64,000 bases of DNA from Atkinsonella hypoxylon (lineage: Eukaryota; Ascomycota; Sordariomycetes; Hypocreales; Clavicipitaceae), in NCBI GenBank assembly GCA_000729835.1, contig JFHB01000047.1, positions 1 through 64,000 of the forward strand, in the 5' to 3' direction. The position numbers were made by a program, and so were the translations under genes. How positions within the stretch are numbered: position 1 is the first letter of the stretch; every line of letters begins with the position of its first letter. This document shows positions 49,591 to 60,400 of the stretch, in pieces. The notes beneath the pieces are model-generated. The model did not search any database. It was not told where the DNA came from and saw only the letters and a program-made list of their open reading frames with translations.

Positions 49591-50153
49591 GTATCTTGTG
49601 ATAGATTTTGGTTTCAGTTTTGTGGGAGGCTCGCAGGGTCACATGTCCTGTATGGAGTCACATGACCACACTACCCCTCATGACCCCTATGAGTCACAGA
49701 TCGAGCTGTCTTCTTACTTTTTCTCTCGTGCATCTTATTTCTTGACCTCTCTTTGTTGTGATTGCTATAGCTACACAGAGAGACCTATATTGAGATGGTG
49801 GCTTTCACTGCTTCTATTGACGGTTCCGTCGACTTCATCGCTGCGCATGTCCCATGACAAGGCTGGCGGCTTTTTGGGTCGACTTGTAGGCTTAGAGGTC
49901 GTGAAGGAATTTAAACATTTAATCGATGGAGCACATACTTCCTTACGATACATAAGAGTGCTATACAATGTAAACATGTCCCATTCCGTTGTGCTCGCGC
50001 CAAGTCGATTGTTGCCCTGCAGCCCGTACCCATTCTCGCATAGGCACAACACACGCAGCTCCATTCTCATATAGCTCATCAAGTCTCTGACATAATCTAG
50101 TCCCTTTTCCTATTTTGAAAGAGTTATTTAGAGGGAGCATAAATAGAGCAGAT
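49591..50153 (+). promoter_or_regulatory. Duplicated promoter blocks, copy 2 (split by insertions)
   Basis: Block A recurs at 49591-49623, just after the stop of the ribotoxin-like gene. Block B recurs at 49866-49893 (GCGGCTTTTTGGGTCGACTT). Block C recurs at 50120-50153 with CATAAATA at 50139. The blocks are spread out by about 230 and 220 extra bases compared with copy 1. An open frame across this stretch (49589-50074) has no protein-like features. Confidence 0.55.
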
Positions 50154-50260
50154 TACATGTTAGTTTTTATCCAACGTAAAAGGGAACTATCTGCATTGAT
50201 CGTGATAGTGGGAGAGAAAAGAGAGCTGATAGCAAGACAGACCGTCACGGGCAGGCAATA

Positions 50261-50470
50261 ATGACGCGTTTCAGTCTCTCGAAGGCCATTACTTTTAAGC
50301 TGATGACAACCTGCCTAACGACCTGGCTGTTGCAGAGTGCCTATGCTCACATCGGCGGCAACGACCGGAGCAGTATCATTTCGTACAATGATGGGACGGC
50401 CGGAAAGTATAGATACCTAAGATTAACCGTGAACCATTTCGGTGTGAATTGTGATTCCCTGGCGCTCTAG
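50261..50470 (+). CDS. Small ORF with signal-like N-terminus, possible truncated paralogue
   Basis: A 69-residue frame beginning MTRFSLSKAITFKLM and continuing through a hydrophobic stretch (LTTWLLQSAYA) that resembles a signal peptide. The remaining 35 residues hold a single cysteine and end at a TAG. The start lies about 120 bases after the CATAAATA of copy 2 of the duplicated promoter, nearly the same spacing as in the ribotoxin-like gene. It may be a shortened duplicate of that gene or an unrelated secreted peptide. No family is recognised. Confidence 0.35.
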   Translation: MTRFSLSKAITFKLMTTCLTTWLLQSAYAHIGGNDRSSIISYNDGTAGKYRYLRLTVNHFGVNCDSLAL

Positions 50471-51561
50471 AGTAACATGCCATTCTTAGTTCACTGTTAG
50501 TCAAAGCCAACAATAAGTTTAAGTCCAACAAGTGTCCAGCTCCTTAACCCTCTCATCCAAATGGGCAAACAATTGTGACCTAGACCAACCTAAGTTGTTT
50601 TTAAGCAGGAGCCCGGTGCACAAAAGTGCTAAGCTGGAGGATTAATTTTCGGAGCACCGGAGCTGTATCCACTCCAGCGATACAACCGCATCAATATGTC
50701 CGTAAGCAGGTCCGGATCTTGCTATAACGGTCGGAGAACGGATGTAAGGCAGTGGGAGAAAGCAGCGGACGTTATACTGAACCTGCGCTATTAAAAATGT
50801 TGTTGATAGTGGCTAGGGCACGGTTTTCCTGCTGTCCTAACAACGTGGTGCGCATTGATAGCAACAGAGTAGGTTTTTAATAAATAGCTTTTATCTTTGA
50901 CCCTAGAATTCTTAAGGCTTGTGAGCACGTAATCTTAAAGGTAGTGCTAAGACGCCCCTTGTACAGTCATTTCCAATCAGCGGTGGCATTTATGTAAGCG
51001 GACGGTAATCAAGTGTAATACCTATACACCCTAGCTAGAATCACAGTGAGTCCCCTTGTAAACCAGACTGTTTACGTGCAGTGATCTAGTTCAAGACCAA
51101 CCACTATGTCCACATTCTTCTCCTGGCGGATATTATATATATCCTAGAGAAAGTCCTGGCGAAGACTGAATTAGTTATGCTCCTTTAAAGACATCTATTT
51201 AAGTATTGAGCTAGAACCCCTAAGTATTGTTACACTAGCAGCCTAATGAGATTTTGTAGGAAAACTGTAGTATAGTTCTAGCTAACACTGCCGGGTGTAC
51301 AAATGATTTGTTGTGTTATTAGCTTGTGCTATCTTTAGTTGTCTAAGTTAATAAAGACATTGTCAACCGAGAATATATATATATAAAAGAAATAGAGATG
51401 GAGAATAGAAATGAAACAGCAGTGTAGTCAGTAGGTGAATAGTAGAGCCAAATGAAAGCACATTGAAAACTGGGGGAGTGCACACTATCCCAACCCGCCA
51501 TCCGCACTTTCATTACTTACTCGCGATACACTGACAGGACAATATAAGCACTACGGTCGCA

Positions 51562-51848
51562 CATTAGCTCGCTTGGCCAGCGGCTGCTACATCGCAAAAA
51601 TTTGAAAATCGCAAATCTCTACATCACAGATCTCTAGATTGCTTGCACGTTAATATTGCTTTGTATATAAATTCAGATGACACTTGCGTATATATATATA
51701 TATATATATATATAGTGTGCATAGTATCTATATCTATATATAAGTAATCCCTATATACAATTATAATTAATTACTTGTACAATACAGGTAAGCGTTGTAG
51801 GCAAGCGTTGTGGGCAAGCGATATAGGCGCTGGCCAAGCGAGCTAATG
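51562..51848. mobile_element. Short TIR element (MITE-like) flanked by TA
   Basis: A perfect 21-bp inverted repeat: CATTAGCTCGCTTGGCCAGCG-type sequence at 51562-51582 and its exact reverse complement at 51828-51848. Taking TA as the target duplication, the ends start GCTCGCTTGGCC, the arrangement of Tc1/mariner/pogo elements. Similarity continues imperfectly inwards for about 15 more bases. It is about 280 bp, non-coding, and has a (TA)n run in the middle. Confidence 0.7.
51689..51714. repeat. TA dinucleotide microsatellite
   Basis: About thirteen TA units, inside the TIR element. Confidence 0.9.
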
Positions 51849-52371
51849 CCAGTTCACAGATCCTTCACACGCCGTGAACATTAGCCCGTCCCAAGCACCA
51901 CGGCGTGTCCCAATGGGCGGCGATCCAATTCCTCATGTAAAAAGGCCAAAACAACCCTCAGCCCAACAAGGGTGTCACGTCCAGAAACACAAGCAACCTG
52001 TCTGGCACCCAAGTCCACACCATGAAGCACCCACCCTGTGCGAAATGCGAAACCAACTCGTCACGTTATATACACACACACTCCCCGTCCGCGCCGTCAC
52101 AGGCTCGAGTCAGGACGAAAGAGGAATCTTTCTAGAACGCGAACCGAAGTGGGAACCGAAGTGGAATTGTGGGCTCGGCCAGATGGACCACCCGGGGCAA
52201 CAGAGGTTGTGATTTGCGTTGGCCTTTTCCCTGTGGAAAATCCAAAAAGGACTAAAGTTTCTTTTACATTTGACACGGCCGCTCGATGACGTCGAGGATG
52301 CAAAAGGGACGTTTCTAGCTAACGGACTGTTGGTCGTAAGCGTCAAGTCGCGTTTTGTGCTGGCCGTCGCT

Positions 52372-52416
52372 TGGTCTGCCACGTCTGCCACGTCTGCCAC
52401 GTCTGCCACGTCTGCC
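52372..52416. repeat. 9-bp minisatellite (ACGTCTGCC)
   Basis: Four perfect copies of ACGTCTGCC plus a partial copy at the left, in non-coding DNA. Confidence 0.9.
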
Positions 52417-53030
52417 TGGTGCTTTGTTTGATACTGGAGTCACCGCCGACTTGATAGGCACTTGCTTCGGCACGTCAGGAGAGGCTCTGTATTCTAGAAG
52501 ACAAGCTGCCGTTGAAGATTAACGGGTCTTACTTGGCAGCAAGGGTCTACGGCCGATTTGTTGATTACTTAACTAACTATCCACGGGTCGAGGGCAACGC
52601 ATCCATACTTTGACGCTATATTAAATTTCAATGTTCATTATAGCACCCGGCCTGTCCGATGGCTCCGCCGTGCCAGTCCGAGACAAACGCAAAGCAATGT
52701 ACATCCGCATCTTCACCAGCAAACTTGATAAAAAGAAGAGAGACAAAGGGCACCAGATAGCTTTTTGATAGTTTCCAATGCCCTAATTCCAGGTATACAA
52801 TGCTATCTCTCTCAGTCGTTATTCTTTCCCTGGCAGACGACGGCAGACGGACGCGTTACCCCAACGCCGAAATGGCGCTTTTCAGAAACCGGAGCTGGAA
52901 ACCTTATTTGCTATGGGTACGAAAGTCGATATCCTGCCAGTTGCTCGAGCGAGCGCGCTACAGAAAGGGTAGTGAAAGAAAAAAAAAAAAAAAGGAAAAC
53001 GACGGTAGAGAGTAGACAGTAAACGCGGCC

Positions 53031-53090
53031 ATCACGCCCATCACGCCCATCACGCCCATCACGCCCATCATGCCCATCATGCCCATCACG
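53031..53090. repeat. 9-bp minisatellite (ATCACGCCC)
   Basis: Nearly seven copies of ATCACGCCC, two with a C-to-T change, in non-coding DNA. Confidence 0.9.
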
Positions 53091-53548
53091 TTTCTTTAAA
53101 GACACGCCCGCAGCGTGACTTGCCGGCAGGCTATCCGGCCTTCTTTTACCGCGAGGGAATGATGGAGACACAGACGACGCATGTTTCCGCTGCGGTACCG
53201 ACACAACGGAACGTAGATTTCGATCCAGTGAAGCCTATTTTCCCTTTCCAGGGACAGACCGGGCATCGCTCAGAATTCAGCAAAGTCTCGAATTAAGCCT
53301 CGACGTCGTGGCTGCCAAGCGCCCCGCTGCCCAATCAGAAGGCTTCGTTCGTGCCTGTCAAAGTTTCCCCGCTGGTCCTGACCCGGCCATCGCAGTTTTT
53401 TTTACATCACACAGTTTTCTCACTCGCGTGCGCCTTTTGATGGAGAAGCAAATTTGCATTCGCGTGCCAGCGCAGAACCTTGTTCAGAAATGCTGCAGTG
53501 CAGCGTGGCTCTTCTCAGATAACCCGCCGATCTTGAACCCCCCTTCCA

Positions 53549-55749
53549 CTACGACCAGACGCCTTTCGCCCGGGCAACGAACGATCCTTGGTCCGCTTGC
53601 ATGAGAACATACGCCGGTCTGCCCGGAATCAGTTTGGCAGCGAACAAGTCCGATGCGTCATGGTTGGCGTGCGCGGGCCTAGAGACAAGCTTGCTCGCAG
53701 CCAAGTCTAGGCCATATGCCCAGTGTGCATCATGCGTCGTCGTCTCATTGTCCACACTGATATCTCGCCGGTAGAGTTGACGTCTTGCGCCGCCACCAGA
53801 GCGGGAAGCGTCAGGGCCGTCGGCAATAGCAGCAAGCACATAATGCTGATGACTGATTCCCCATCCGCCGGTTTTGTTGCCCCCTTCCTTTTGCCAGAAG
53901 ATTGCCCTGCCCTCCTTCGAGGTGGCGATGCTCGACCCGCTCGTCTTGTCCCTCAGGAACGGTAGAAAGGCCTCTAGGCCGCTGGGAAGGGCTGACTGGC
54001 CCGTCACGGTCAAGTCCATCGTCTGGGTCAAGTTAGCCTTCAGCGTTAGGCTGTATTCACCATCCGGTGCCGTCGACTGCACATCGGCGTGGATCGGGTA
54101 AGAATAGCTTGTATCAAATATATTTGCGCCGTTGCTCGTGGCCGAGTCGCAACCTGTGTACAACGCTGTAACCCGTTGAAAGTTACCCTGGTCCAATAGC
54201 TCGCCCTTGTTCCTCATGGAAAATGTTTGCACCCATGCAGCCTCAACCTTGCCGGACCTTGTGCTGATCCTCGACTTGATCTCTAGCTTGCGGTGAACAG
54301 TCTGGTCGTATCGGACGTACCGATTCCGTACAGATGTATCGTGTGGTTGATAGTCAGGCCTGGAAACAGAAATGCTGGGAGCCGATCCGGTCGTGATATG
54401 CCCCGGCTTGTCGTCTAGCCAGACGAAAATCTTCCCCGAGAGTACCCAAAAATTATTGGCCACGGCGTCGTCCTCACCGACCACTTCCATGCTGAATGTG
54501 TGGACTTTGCCATCGCAGAGTAGTCCCAGCCAGGGAGTGATGTCAATTTCCTGCTCTCTCAGGTCGAAACCTTGCGGGCCAGCAATTGGTCGATTCAAAG
54601 GTGGCGAGATGCCTCCCGTGAAAACAACGGGAAAGGGCCAAGACAGGCCGGCTAGCTTGCCATCGATGCGCAAGCGCACTTCACGGAAGGCACCCTTGCC
54701 CAGCAAGGTCGTGCCCTTGAATATGTCTACGGACTTTTCAGGCACGTTGGTCCACCAGAACTCCTCATCAGCTTGACCGGTTGCGGCAATCGTCACGACC
54801 GCACGTCTGATGTTGCGAGGCAACAAAACTGACGCCGCTGCCCGTTCTTTCGGGTACGTCCAAGCGCTTCCACTGTTATACCTTGATTTGCCGGCGGATA
54901 TGGCCAGAATCTGGTCTGCGGGCGGCGCCAAAGGGCTAGGATGATGGCTTGTGTCCCGAAAAAAGGTCGCTGTGAGCGTAGCATTGAAATACCCCGTGTA
55001 TTTGTCGTTGATAAGATTGCCAAGGTCAAAGATGAGTTTCTGGGGTTCTTTCCATAGAGCAAGATAATTCGACATGTCCTTCCAGTAGGTCCAAGCAATG
55101 CCAGGATGGGGCTTAGGCTCTGCCGTCGACGTCCTCCAGACCTCGACGTCGTTGAGCCACATGGTGGCCAATCGGTCAAACTGGCGTCCCTCGGATACGA
55201 CGGTGAGATTGAGAACTACTCGGTTGAAATTCGACGCGGTTGGGCAGGATGCTGCCGTGGGAGGTACATAGTTGGCTAATACAGTGGAAGTAAAGATGAT
55301 GTTAGCTAAGAGCGGTCTCTGGTATACTTTCTTGATATACCTCGGTGGAGCAAGTTATATCAAGAAAGATATTAGCGAAAACGACTTTGTTTTCGTGATT
55401 TCAATTCAGGATATCAAGCAAATAAACGAGGGAAAAAAAAAAGGAAGATTGGATTCTCACCAACGAATGGATGGCCGTAACTGTTCCCAAATTTGTGCTC
55501 CATCAACGTAACCTTGCAGGACGGGAGCGTTTTACCACCGGTTGGCATGCCCAGCACCTCGTTGCCGTCGACCAAGCCCTGAGGCGACAACACAGGGCTA
55601 GTCACCTGGAGGCATTCCAATGGCTCGGCAGGATATCCTCGTTGACTCCCTCCAGAAGCAAGCAAAAGCTCCTGCTCGCCCGACCTCTGGACCAGCAACT
55701 CGGCAGTAGTCAAGCCCAGTAGCACGACCAGGAACGCGAGGTTCCGCAT
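53549..55749 (-). CDS. PNGase A-like secreted amidase
   Basis: Similar to peptide-N4-(N-acetyl-beta-glucosaminyl)asparagine amidase A, a secreted enzyme that releases N-glycans from glycopeptides. Two exons, 55749-55461 and 55275-53549, with a GTGAGA..ATTAG intron of 185 nt, give 671 residues. The first exon starts with a signal peptide (RNLAFLVVLLGLTTAELL) and includes PSCKVTLMEHKFGNSYGHPF. The second begins NYVPPTAASC and includes RVVLNLTVVSEGRQFDR, LATMWLNDVEVWRTSTAEP and GIAWTYWKDMSNY, the conserved core of the PNGase A family. Later segments (TGYFNATLTATFF, SWPFPVVFTGGISPPLNRPI, WVLSGKIFVWLD) also match the family pattern. Two upstream in-frame ATGs exist; the one directly before the signal peptide is used. 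Single gene with no partner cluster. Confidence 0.85.
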
Positions 55750-58700
55750 GGTGGGTTGTCGGTTCCTGATTGGGTTGTCAGGCAGATGTTTCAAATGAGC
55801 GAGTCGGGGCCAGGATTCGAACAGTCTATCGCATTGTAGGCCGGACCATGACCAACATGCTTGGGCAAAGACGGATGGTGGGCGCGTGAAGAGGTGGTAG
55901 ATGGGTATTTAAAGAAGGGATAAAAAAAAAAAAAAAAAAAGCCGGTCACCAATTCAATGAGCAAGACTTGGCAAATACCAAGCCAAACAAGAGTATAAGA
56001 TAAATTCGAGATATATCCTCGTTTGGTCAAAGTTCAAGTGACGGCGAGGCCGGCATGGAATCACTGGCCGACTTGTTCGGGCACCGGGAAGAAGGTGCCG
56101 CGGGAGTGGCAGGGCCGAATCTCCTCCTCCCAACCTCTTGACCCCGCTTCCAGCCTCTTCCTCTTAATTTCTATTCTCGTCATGTATACGAAACCTCTTT
56201 TATGACTGCTCTCTGTACGGAATACGCAATAGTGCCTTTTCCTTTGATTCCTTTCACGTCAACAAATCCTATAACATCTCACGATATAGAGCAGCAATGG
56301 GAGAGTGTTAGGTCTTGAATGTGCTCCTGGTACCAGAGTTGAACCCTTTTACAAGCCTCTTGCTTTTTGCAGGTATTTGCCTGTAAAAAAATATGTGTAG
56401 GCATGTATAATAGCTACAGAGAGCTGTTTTCACATGAACAGCGAAGCAATTCTCACTATATTAAGGTTCTACACTTAATTACATCTTTAGATTAGCGACC
56501 TCTCGCATCGAGTACTAAGCCTTCCCACTACACTAGCAAGGCCCCTATAACTAGTAACAAAACAAGCTTGGCCAAGCAGGACCATAGTGATCAGAGACTT
56601 CGAAATGGGGAGTTCCCGTTCATCGAAACACTGAATTCTCAAAAATATCATCAGCTGCGACATCCATCAAGGTCACTGACAGGCGCAACCTTCAGGACCT
56701 CCCAGTCACAGTAGTTAAAGGTCGCTTTATTCCCACACCAGTCTTGGTTGCTGCCACATGTTCGTTCATCGCATTGCTAGGTGTCGGTCACGAAGCTAGG
56801 TAGAATCAGTATACTATATAGTTATCGACTACAGTGTGCGTGCGCGGCGGCGCGTGGACATCAGGGAGCGATAAAGCCTCGCTGAAAAGAATAACCAAAG
56901 CTGGCCCCATCTTTACTTGGAGGGGAATACTTGCAGAATGACGATGCTCCCTGACCATATTAATCTGTCAGCGTCTTCAGGGCTTTGCCTGTGTTTTACA
57001 ACCCTGATGCCCATCCTCATTAACCTGTAGATGTTCGAATCCCCACGACGCAGTGGGCTACCCAGGTTCCAATCCTATACCGGACTCAAGAAGCCTGCTT
57101 GTCTGCAAAGATCTAGAGACCTCTCTCAAAAGAGGGAGGGTAAGAGAAACACATTGCGTGCGGCACATAGAGAAGCCTGAAGAGGAGAGAGGGACTAAAG
57201 GATTAGCGGTAGCTATAAAGAAGAACAATGGCTAATAGCTCGCGATAAATAACAAGGAGAACAGCCGCAGAGTTCAAAGACTGCCTTGTCTCTTCATCGA
57301 TCCAGGGCCGGCACTCTTCAGAATAAGCAAGAACCCGATCAAGCCCACGGCAAGGGGATGACCTGTCACAGACGAAACAAGCTCAACAAGCAACTACCCC
57401 GAGGCAAGCCAAGTCTCGCGAGACCAATTCGGGAAGGTTTGTTTCATTACATATGACATCTTGTACAGTATTCCGTATATTCTTTCTGTTTCTCCTCAGC
57501 TCCGCGATCCCATAGTCGACCTCCGCCCCAAGCTCCCCATCTCTTCTGCTCAAGCGAATTAGACGCCCGCACAGATAAGCTTCCTGTCAATTGCACTCTC
57601 ACGCCACATGTGGAGGTGGCATATTACTTGAAACAAGCAACCCGTCCCGGTCTAGACGCAGGCAGGCTAGCGGGCTTCTGGTGGCCGACGACTCGCCCCG
57701 CGACAAGGACCTTAATACGGGGCCTGAATGGGGTGGGGGGCACAGGACGACGATGTGGGCGGACGGGACCATGAATGTCCGAGATGCTCACGGACTTTTT
57801 TTTTTTTTTCTTTTTTTTTTTTTGGCAAACTTTGACATGGTGCGACTGTAAAGTGTCAAGTGCGCATCATGGATCCATGGTCTCAAATCATGAATTCACA
57901 AAGAGTGGGAAGCAGACCAAAATCATCAAGTTCGTTTCACTACGGGGAATCCCGTTGTTTCCTTCAGGCTCCGGCCGTATTAGGCAGTTTCAGGCGCTGG
58001 CCGTATTAGGCAGTTTCAGGCGCCGGCCCGCCGATGTGCTTCTACTCCTACAAGGCGGTGACATGCGCCTGGCAGTAAAAATGTTCGCGACGCCCCTGTC
58101 CGGCTGGTCTCGTACGAAAAACTCGGGCCAGAGCCGTTGTTTGTGCAAAAGCAAAAACCTCTTGCCGCCTGCTTTCGGTCCGTCGACCTTGCACGAAGAT
58201 TAGTTTGTTAGGCCACGAGCAAAAAGTTCCCAGATGTTTGGTCTGGTTTGCTCTGCTCATAAAATCTGATGGATGAGGTTCCGGTGGTTCCGGTGGTACC
58301 GGTGATTCTGGTCGCCGATGATTTTGGTCGCCGATCATTCTGGTCGCCGATGTGCCGAGCATGAGACGGCCCAGGGCCAAGTGCCCTGCCCGGGGAAGCC
58401 CACATGCAGCTAGCTGTCTGCTGTCTGCTGTGGGGAATTTCCAGTTGCTTCCAGTGCCTAGACTTGACGCAGATCCACATCCACATCCCCATCGACCAGA
58501 CCAGGGTTATGAATGTTTCTTTGTGATATTCCTTTGGGGCTTATCGATTGCACAAAACACGACTTACTTTCTACAATCCGTTCCAGATTTCAATAGGAAG
58601 GATCGTTATCAAGAAGGCAAAAAAAAAAAAAAATACAGCTTGTGCTACGATCTTAGTAGCTTACAACAATGCTGCTGTGCACACCTGGACGTCTAAATAC

Positions 58701-59763
58701 GTTAAAAGTGCGCTTGTATTCAACGCCCTCTAATTTAAGGTACAATTTTAGCGTCACAACTGCACACTCAATTGGCCTATCACGACGCAATTTGTTCTAG
58801 ATAGGGTCGAAGCGAATAACCTAAAAGGTATTGCTTTATTGCAAGTTCATACTTTTAGAGGCTAGCTAGTTGTATAAAACTTCAACGTTGTCTCTCGACT
58901 GCACGCTTATACCGCTCCGCAACGCCAATTACACCACCAGCAGAAATGCTTTCAGCAATGCATTAAAGCTGGAACCCTTGAGATACGTCCTTTAAATCCT
59001 GAGTGAAGTGATCATCTCTTCCAACGTAATTGATATATCGGTTGTTTTGACACCGTTGTGGATATCTAGACTACACTCTGAAGGGAAATGGCCGGATTAC
59101 CTTGGGCCACTGTTGAAGCAGGCTCCAGTGTTGATTGGCCGAAACCAGCCTTATTCCGCCGAGATTATGTAATCGAGCGCCGTGCCGAGGATCGAAGTTG
59201 CAGTCTGGAAGCTTATGGCCCACCGGGGCCTGATGCGATGGATCATCGGCCGTTCTGGAGTCTTTCGACCCAAGAAATCGCCCTTGGCTTCTGAGACGGC
59301 AAGTGTTGGGTGTTCTCCAACAGTTCTTGCTGTCCGGAACAAGCCCGGGCTCGTGCTAATCTAGATCTCATTCGAGCCGTGACAAGGAAAATCGCGGTCC
59401 GGCCGCCAACATATTTCCAAGACTCTTGGCCCGTCGCATACAACGTGGGCAGTTGAATCTCCCCCGTACTCAGGGAATGCAACCCCCGAGTTGGGGTCCG
59501 CCCAAACCCAAATATCCTTTAGGTGCTTCTCGAAGGAAGCGGTCGAATCAGCGTAAAGCGTTTCCGTCGCGGAAGCGCCGCATGACGCCTCGATATAACT
59601 TGAAAACCTGCTCAGCCAACAAGACTAGGCTCGTGTCGAAAAATAAAAATGATAAAAGTAAAAATAAAAAGTTGTAGAAAGCCTTGGTTCTCGGTAGAGG
59701 GGTATAATGAAGAAGTTTGAAGAATAAAAGAACAAAAATTCAAGATAGATAACGTCTGTTTCT
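55750..59763. other. 4 kb gene-poor region with short repeats
   Basis: The PNGase A promoter lies at the left end, including an A run at 55922-55940. TACGGARTA words are at 56216 and 57469. T runs lie around 57796-57824. A 26-bp direct tandem duplication is at 57973-58024, and a 16-bp repeat follows at about 58304-58352. The stretch 58700-59750 is AT-rich with no supported gene. Confidence 0.5.
57973..58024. repeat. 26-bp tandem duplication
   Basis: Two adjacent copies of a 26-bp unit starting GGCCGTATTAGGCAGTTT, differing only at the last base. Confidence 0.9.
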
Positions 59764-60081
59764 TCACGCATGACAATTGTCCCAGTAGCGTTTCCTAGCG
59801 GTAACAGCGTTCTCGTCTCCGACAAACCGATACTGGAAGAAATTAAAGACGGCAAACTCGTCCCTGCTCATGACGTATGAGCTGGGTTGACGTTGTACTT
59901 TGGCCCAGATTTGAGAGAGGGCAGTTTCGAGCATCTTGCTAACAGTGGGGTCTGAAGCGCCATCTGGGCTCTCGCGAGCGATCTCAAGCGCTTGAGCCAC
60001 AGCGGCGTCAGAGATCTTGCGTGGCGTTGGCGCGTCGGGCAGGGCGAGGCCGACGACGGGGCTATCTTCGCGGTGAGGCAT
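59764..60081 (-). CDS. Small conserved-looking protein of unknown function (105 aa)
   Basis: Single exon of 105 residues from ATG 60081 (MPHREDSPVVGLALPDAPT). The open frame extends further upstream, but that part reads His- and Pro-rich microsatellite, so the internal ATG is chosen. The protein has a proline-containing start, a helical middle (DAAVAQALEIARESPDG, SKMLETALSQIWAKVQ) and a compact end (SRDEFAVFNFFQYRFVGDE) ending RKRYWDNCHA. No signal peptide or membrane segment. The composition is that of a real soluble protein. A TATATATA word lies about 135 bases upstream (60215-60222), and a 7-bp repeat sits further up. I do not know the family function. Confidence 0.7.
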   Translation of the reverse strand: MPHREDSPVVGLALPDAPTPRKISDAAVAQALEIARESPDGASDPTVSKMLETALSQIWAKVQRQPSSYVMSRDEFAVFNFFQYRFVGDENAVTARKRYWDNCHA

Positions 60082-60214
60082 TGCGCGGTAGTGTGAGCAG
60101 CGTAGCGGTGAGAAGTGTAGATTCTGGTGAGGGTGATGGTGATGAATATTTGGAGAAGCAACGGACAACATGTTTTGAGGAGGGCAGGATGAAACGGTGG
60201 GAGAACCGCTCGTG

Positions 60215-60222
60215 TATATATA
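60215..60222 (-). promoter_or_regulatory. TATA-like box upstream of the 105-aa gene
   Basis: TATATATA, palindromic, about 135 bases before the ATG at 60081. Confidence 0.4.
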
Positions 60223-60331
60223 CAGGCCTGTGTGCTTGTGCTTGCGTGCGTGCGTGTGCATATGCGTGTTATAGTGCTTGAACTGTGATGGTTTCAATTG
60301 CCGAGTAAGAAAAGATGGTGGGGACCCAGGT

Positions 60332-60400
60332 GATGGGCGATGGGCGATGGGCGATGGGTAATGGGTAATGGGTGATGGGTGATGGGTGATGGGTGATGGA
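60332..60400. repeat. 7-bp tandem repeat (GATGGGC / GATGGGT)
   Basis: Ten copies of a 7-bp unit, the left ones ending C and the right ones ending T, with two AATGGGT variants. It lies about 250 bases upstream of the 105-aa gene. Confidence 0.9.

Larger units (their letters stand above)
50471..53548. other. Repeat-rich intergenic region
   Basis: AT-rich from 50480 to 51900 with no long frames, suggesting old, mutated repeat DNA. It contains a TIR element (51562-51848), an AT microsatellite inside it, and two 9-bp minisatellites near 52380 and 53030. The right end from 53100 lies downstream of the PNGase A gene. No gene is supported. Confidence 0.55.

Noticed and set aside
49589..50074. 161-aa frame after the ribotoxin-like gene
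   Set aside because: It begins with a non-conserved start inside duplicated promoter block A and overlaps block B; no domain is seen.
55801..55870. tRNA-like GTTCGAATCC box on the minus strand
   Set aside because: The T-loop word is present but the flanking five-base T-stem does not pair (GACTG against CCTGG), and no D-arm or acceptor stem fits.
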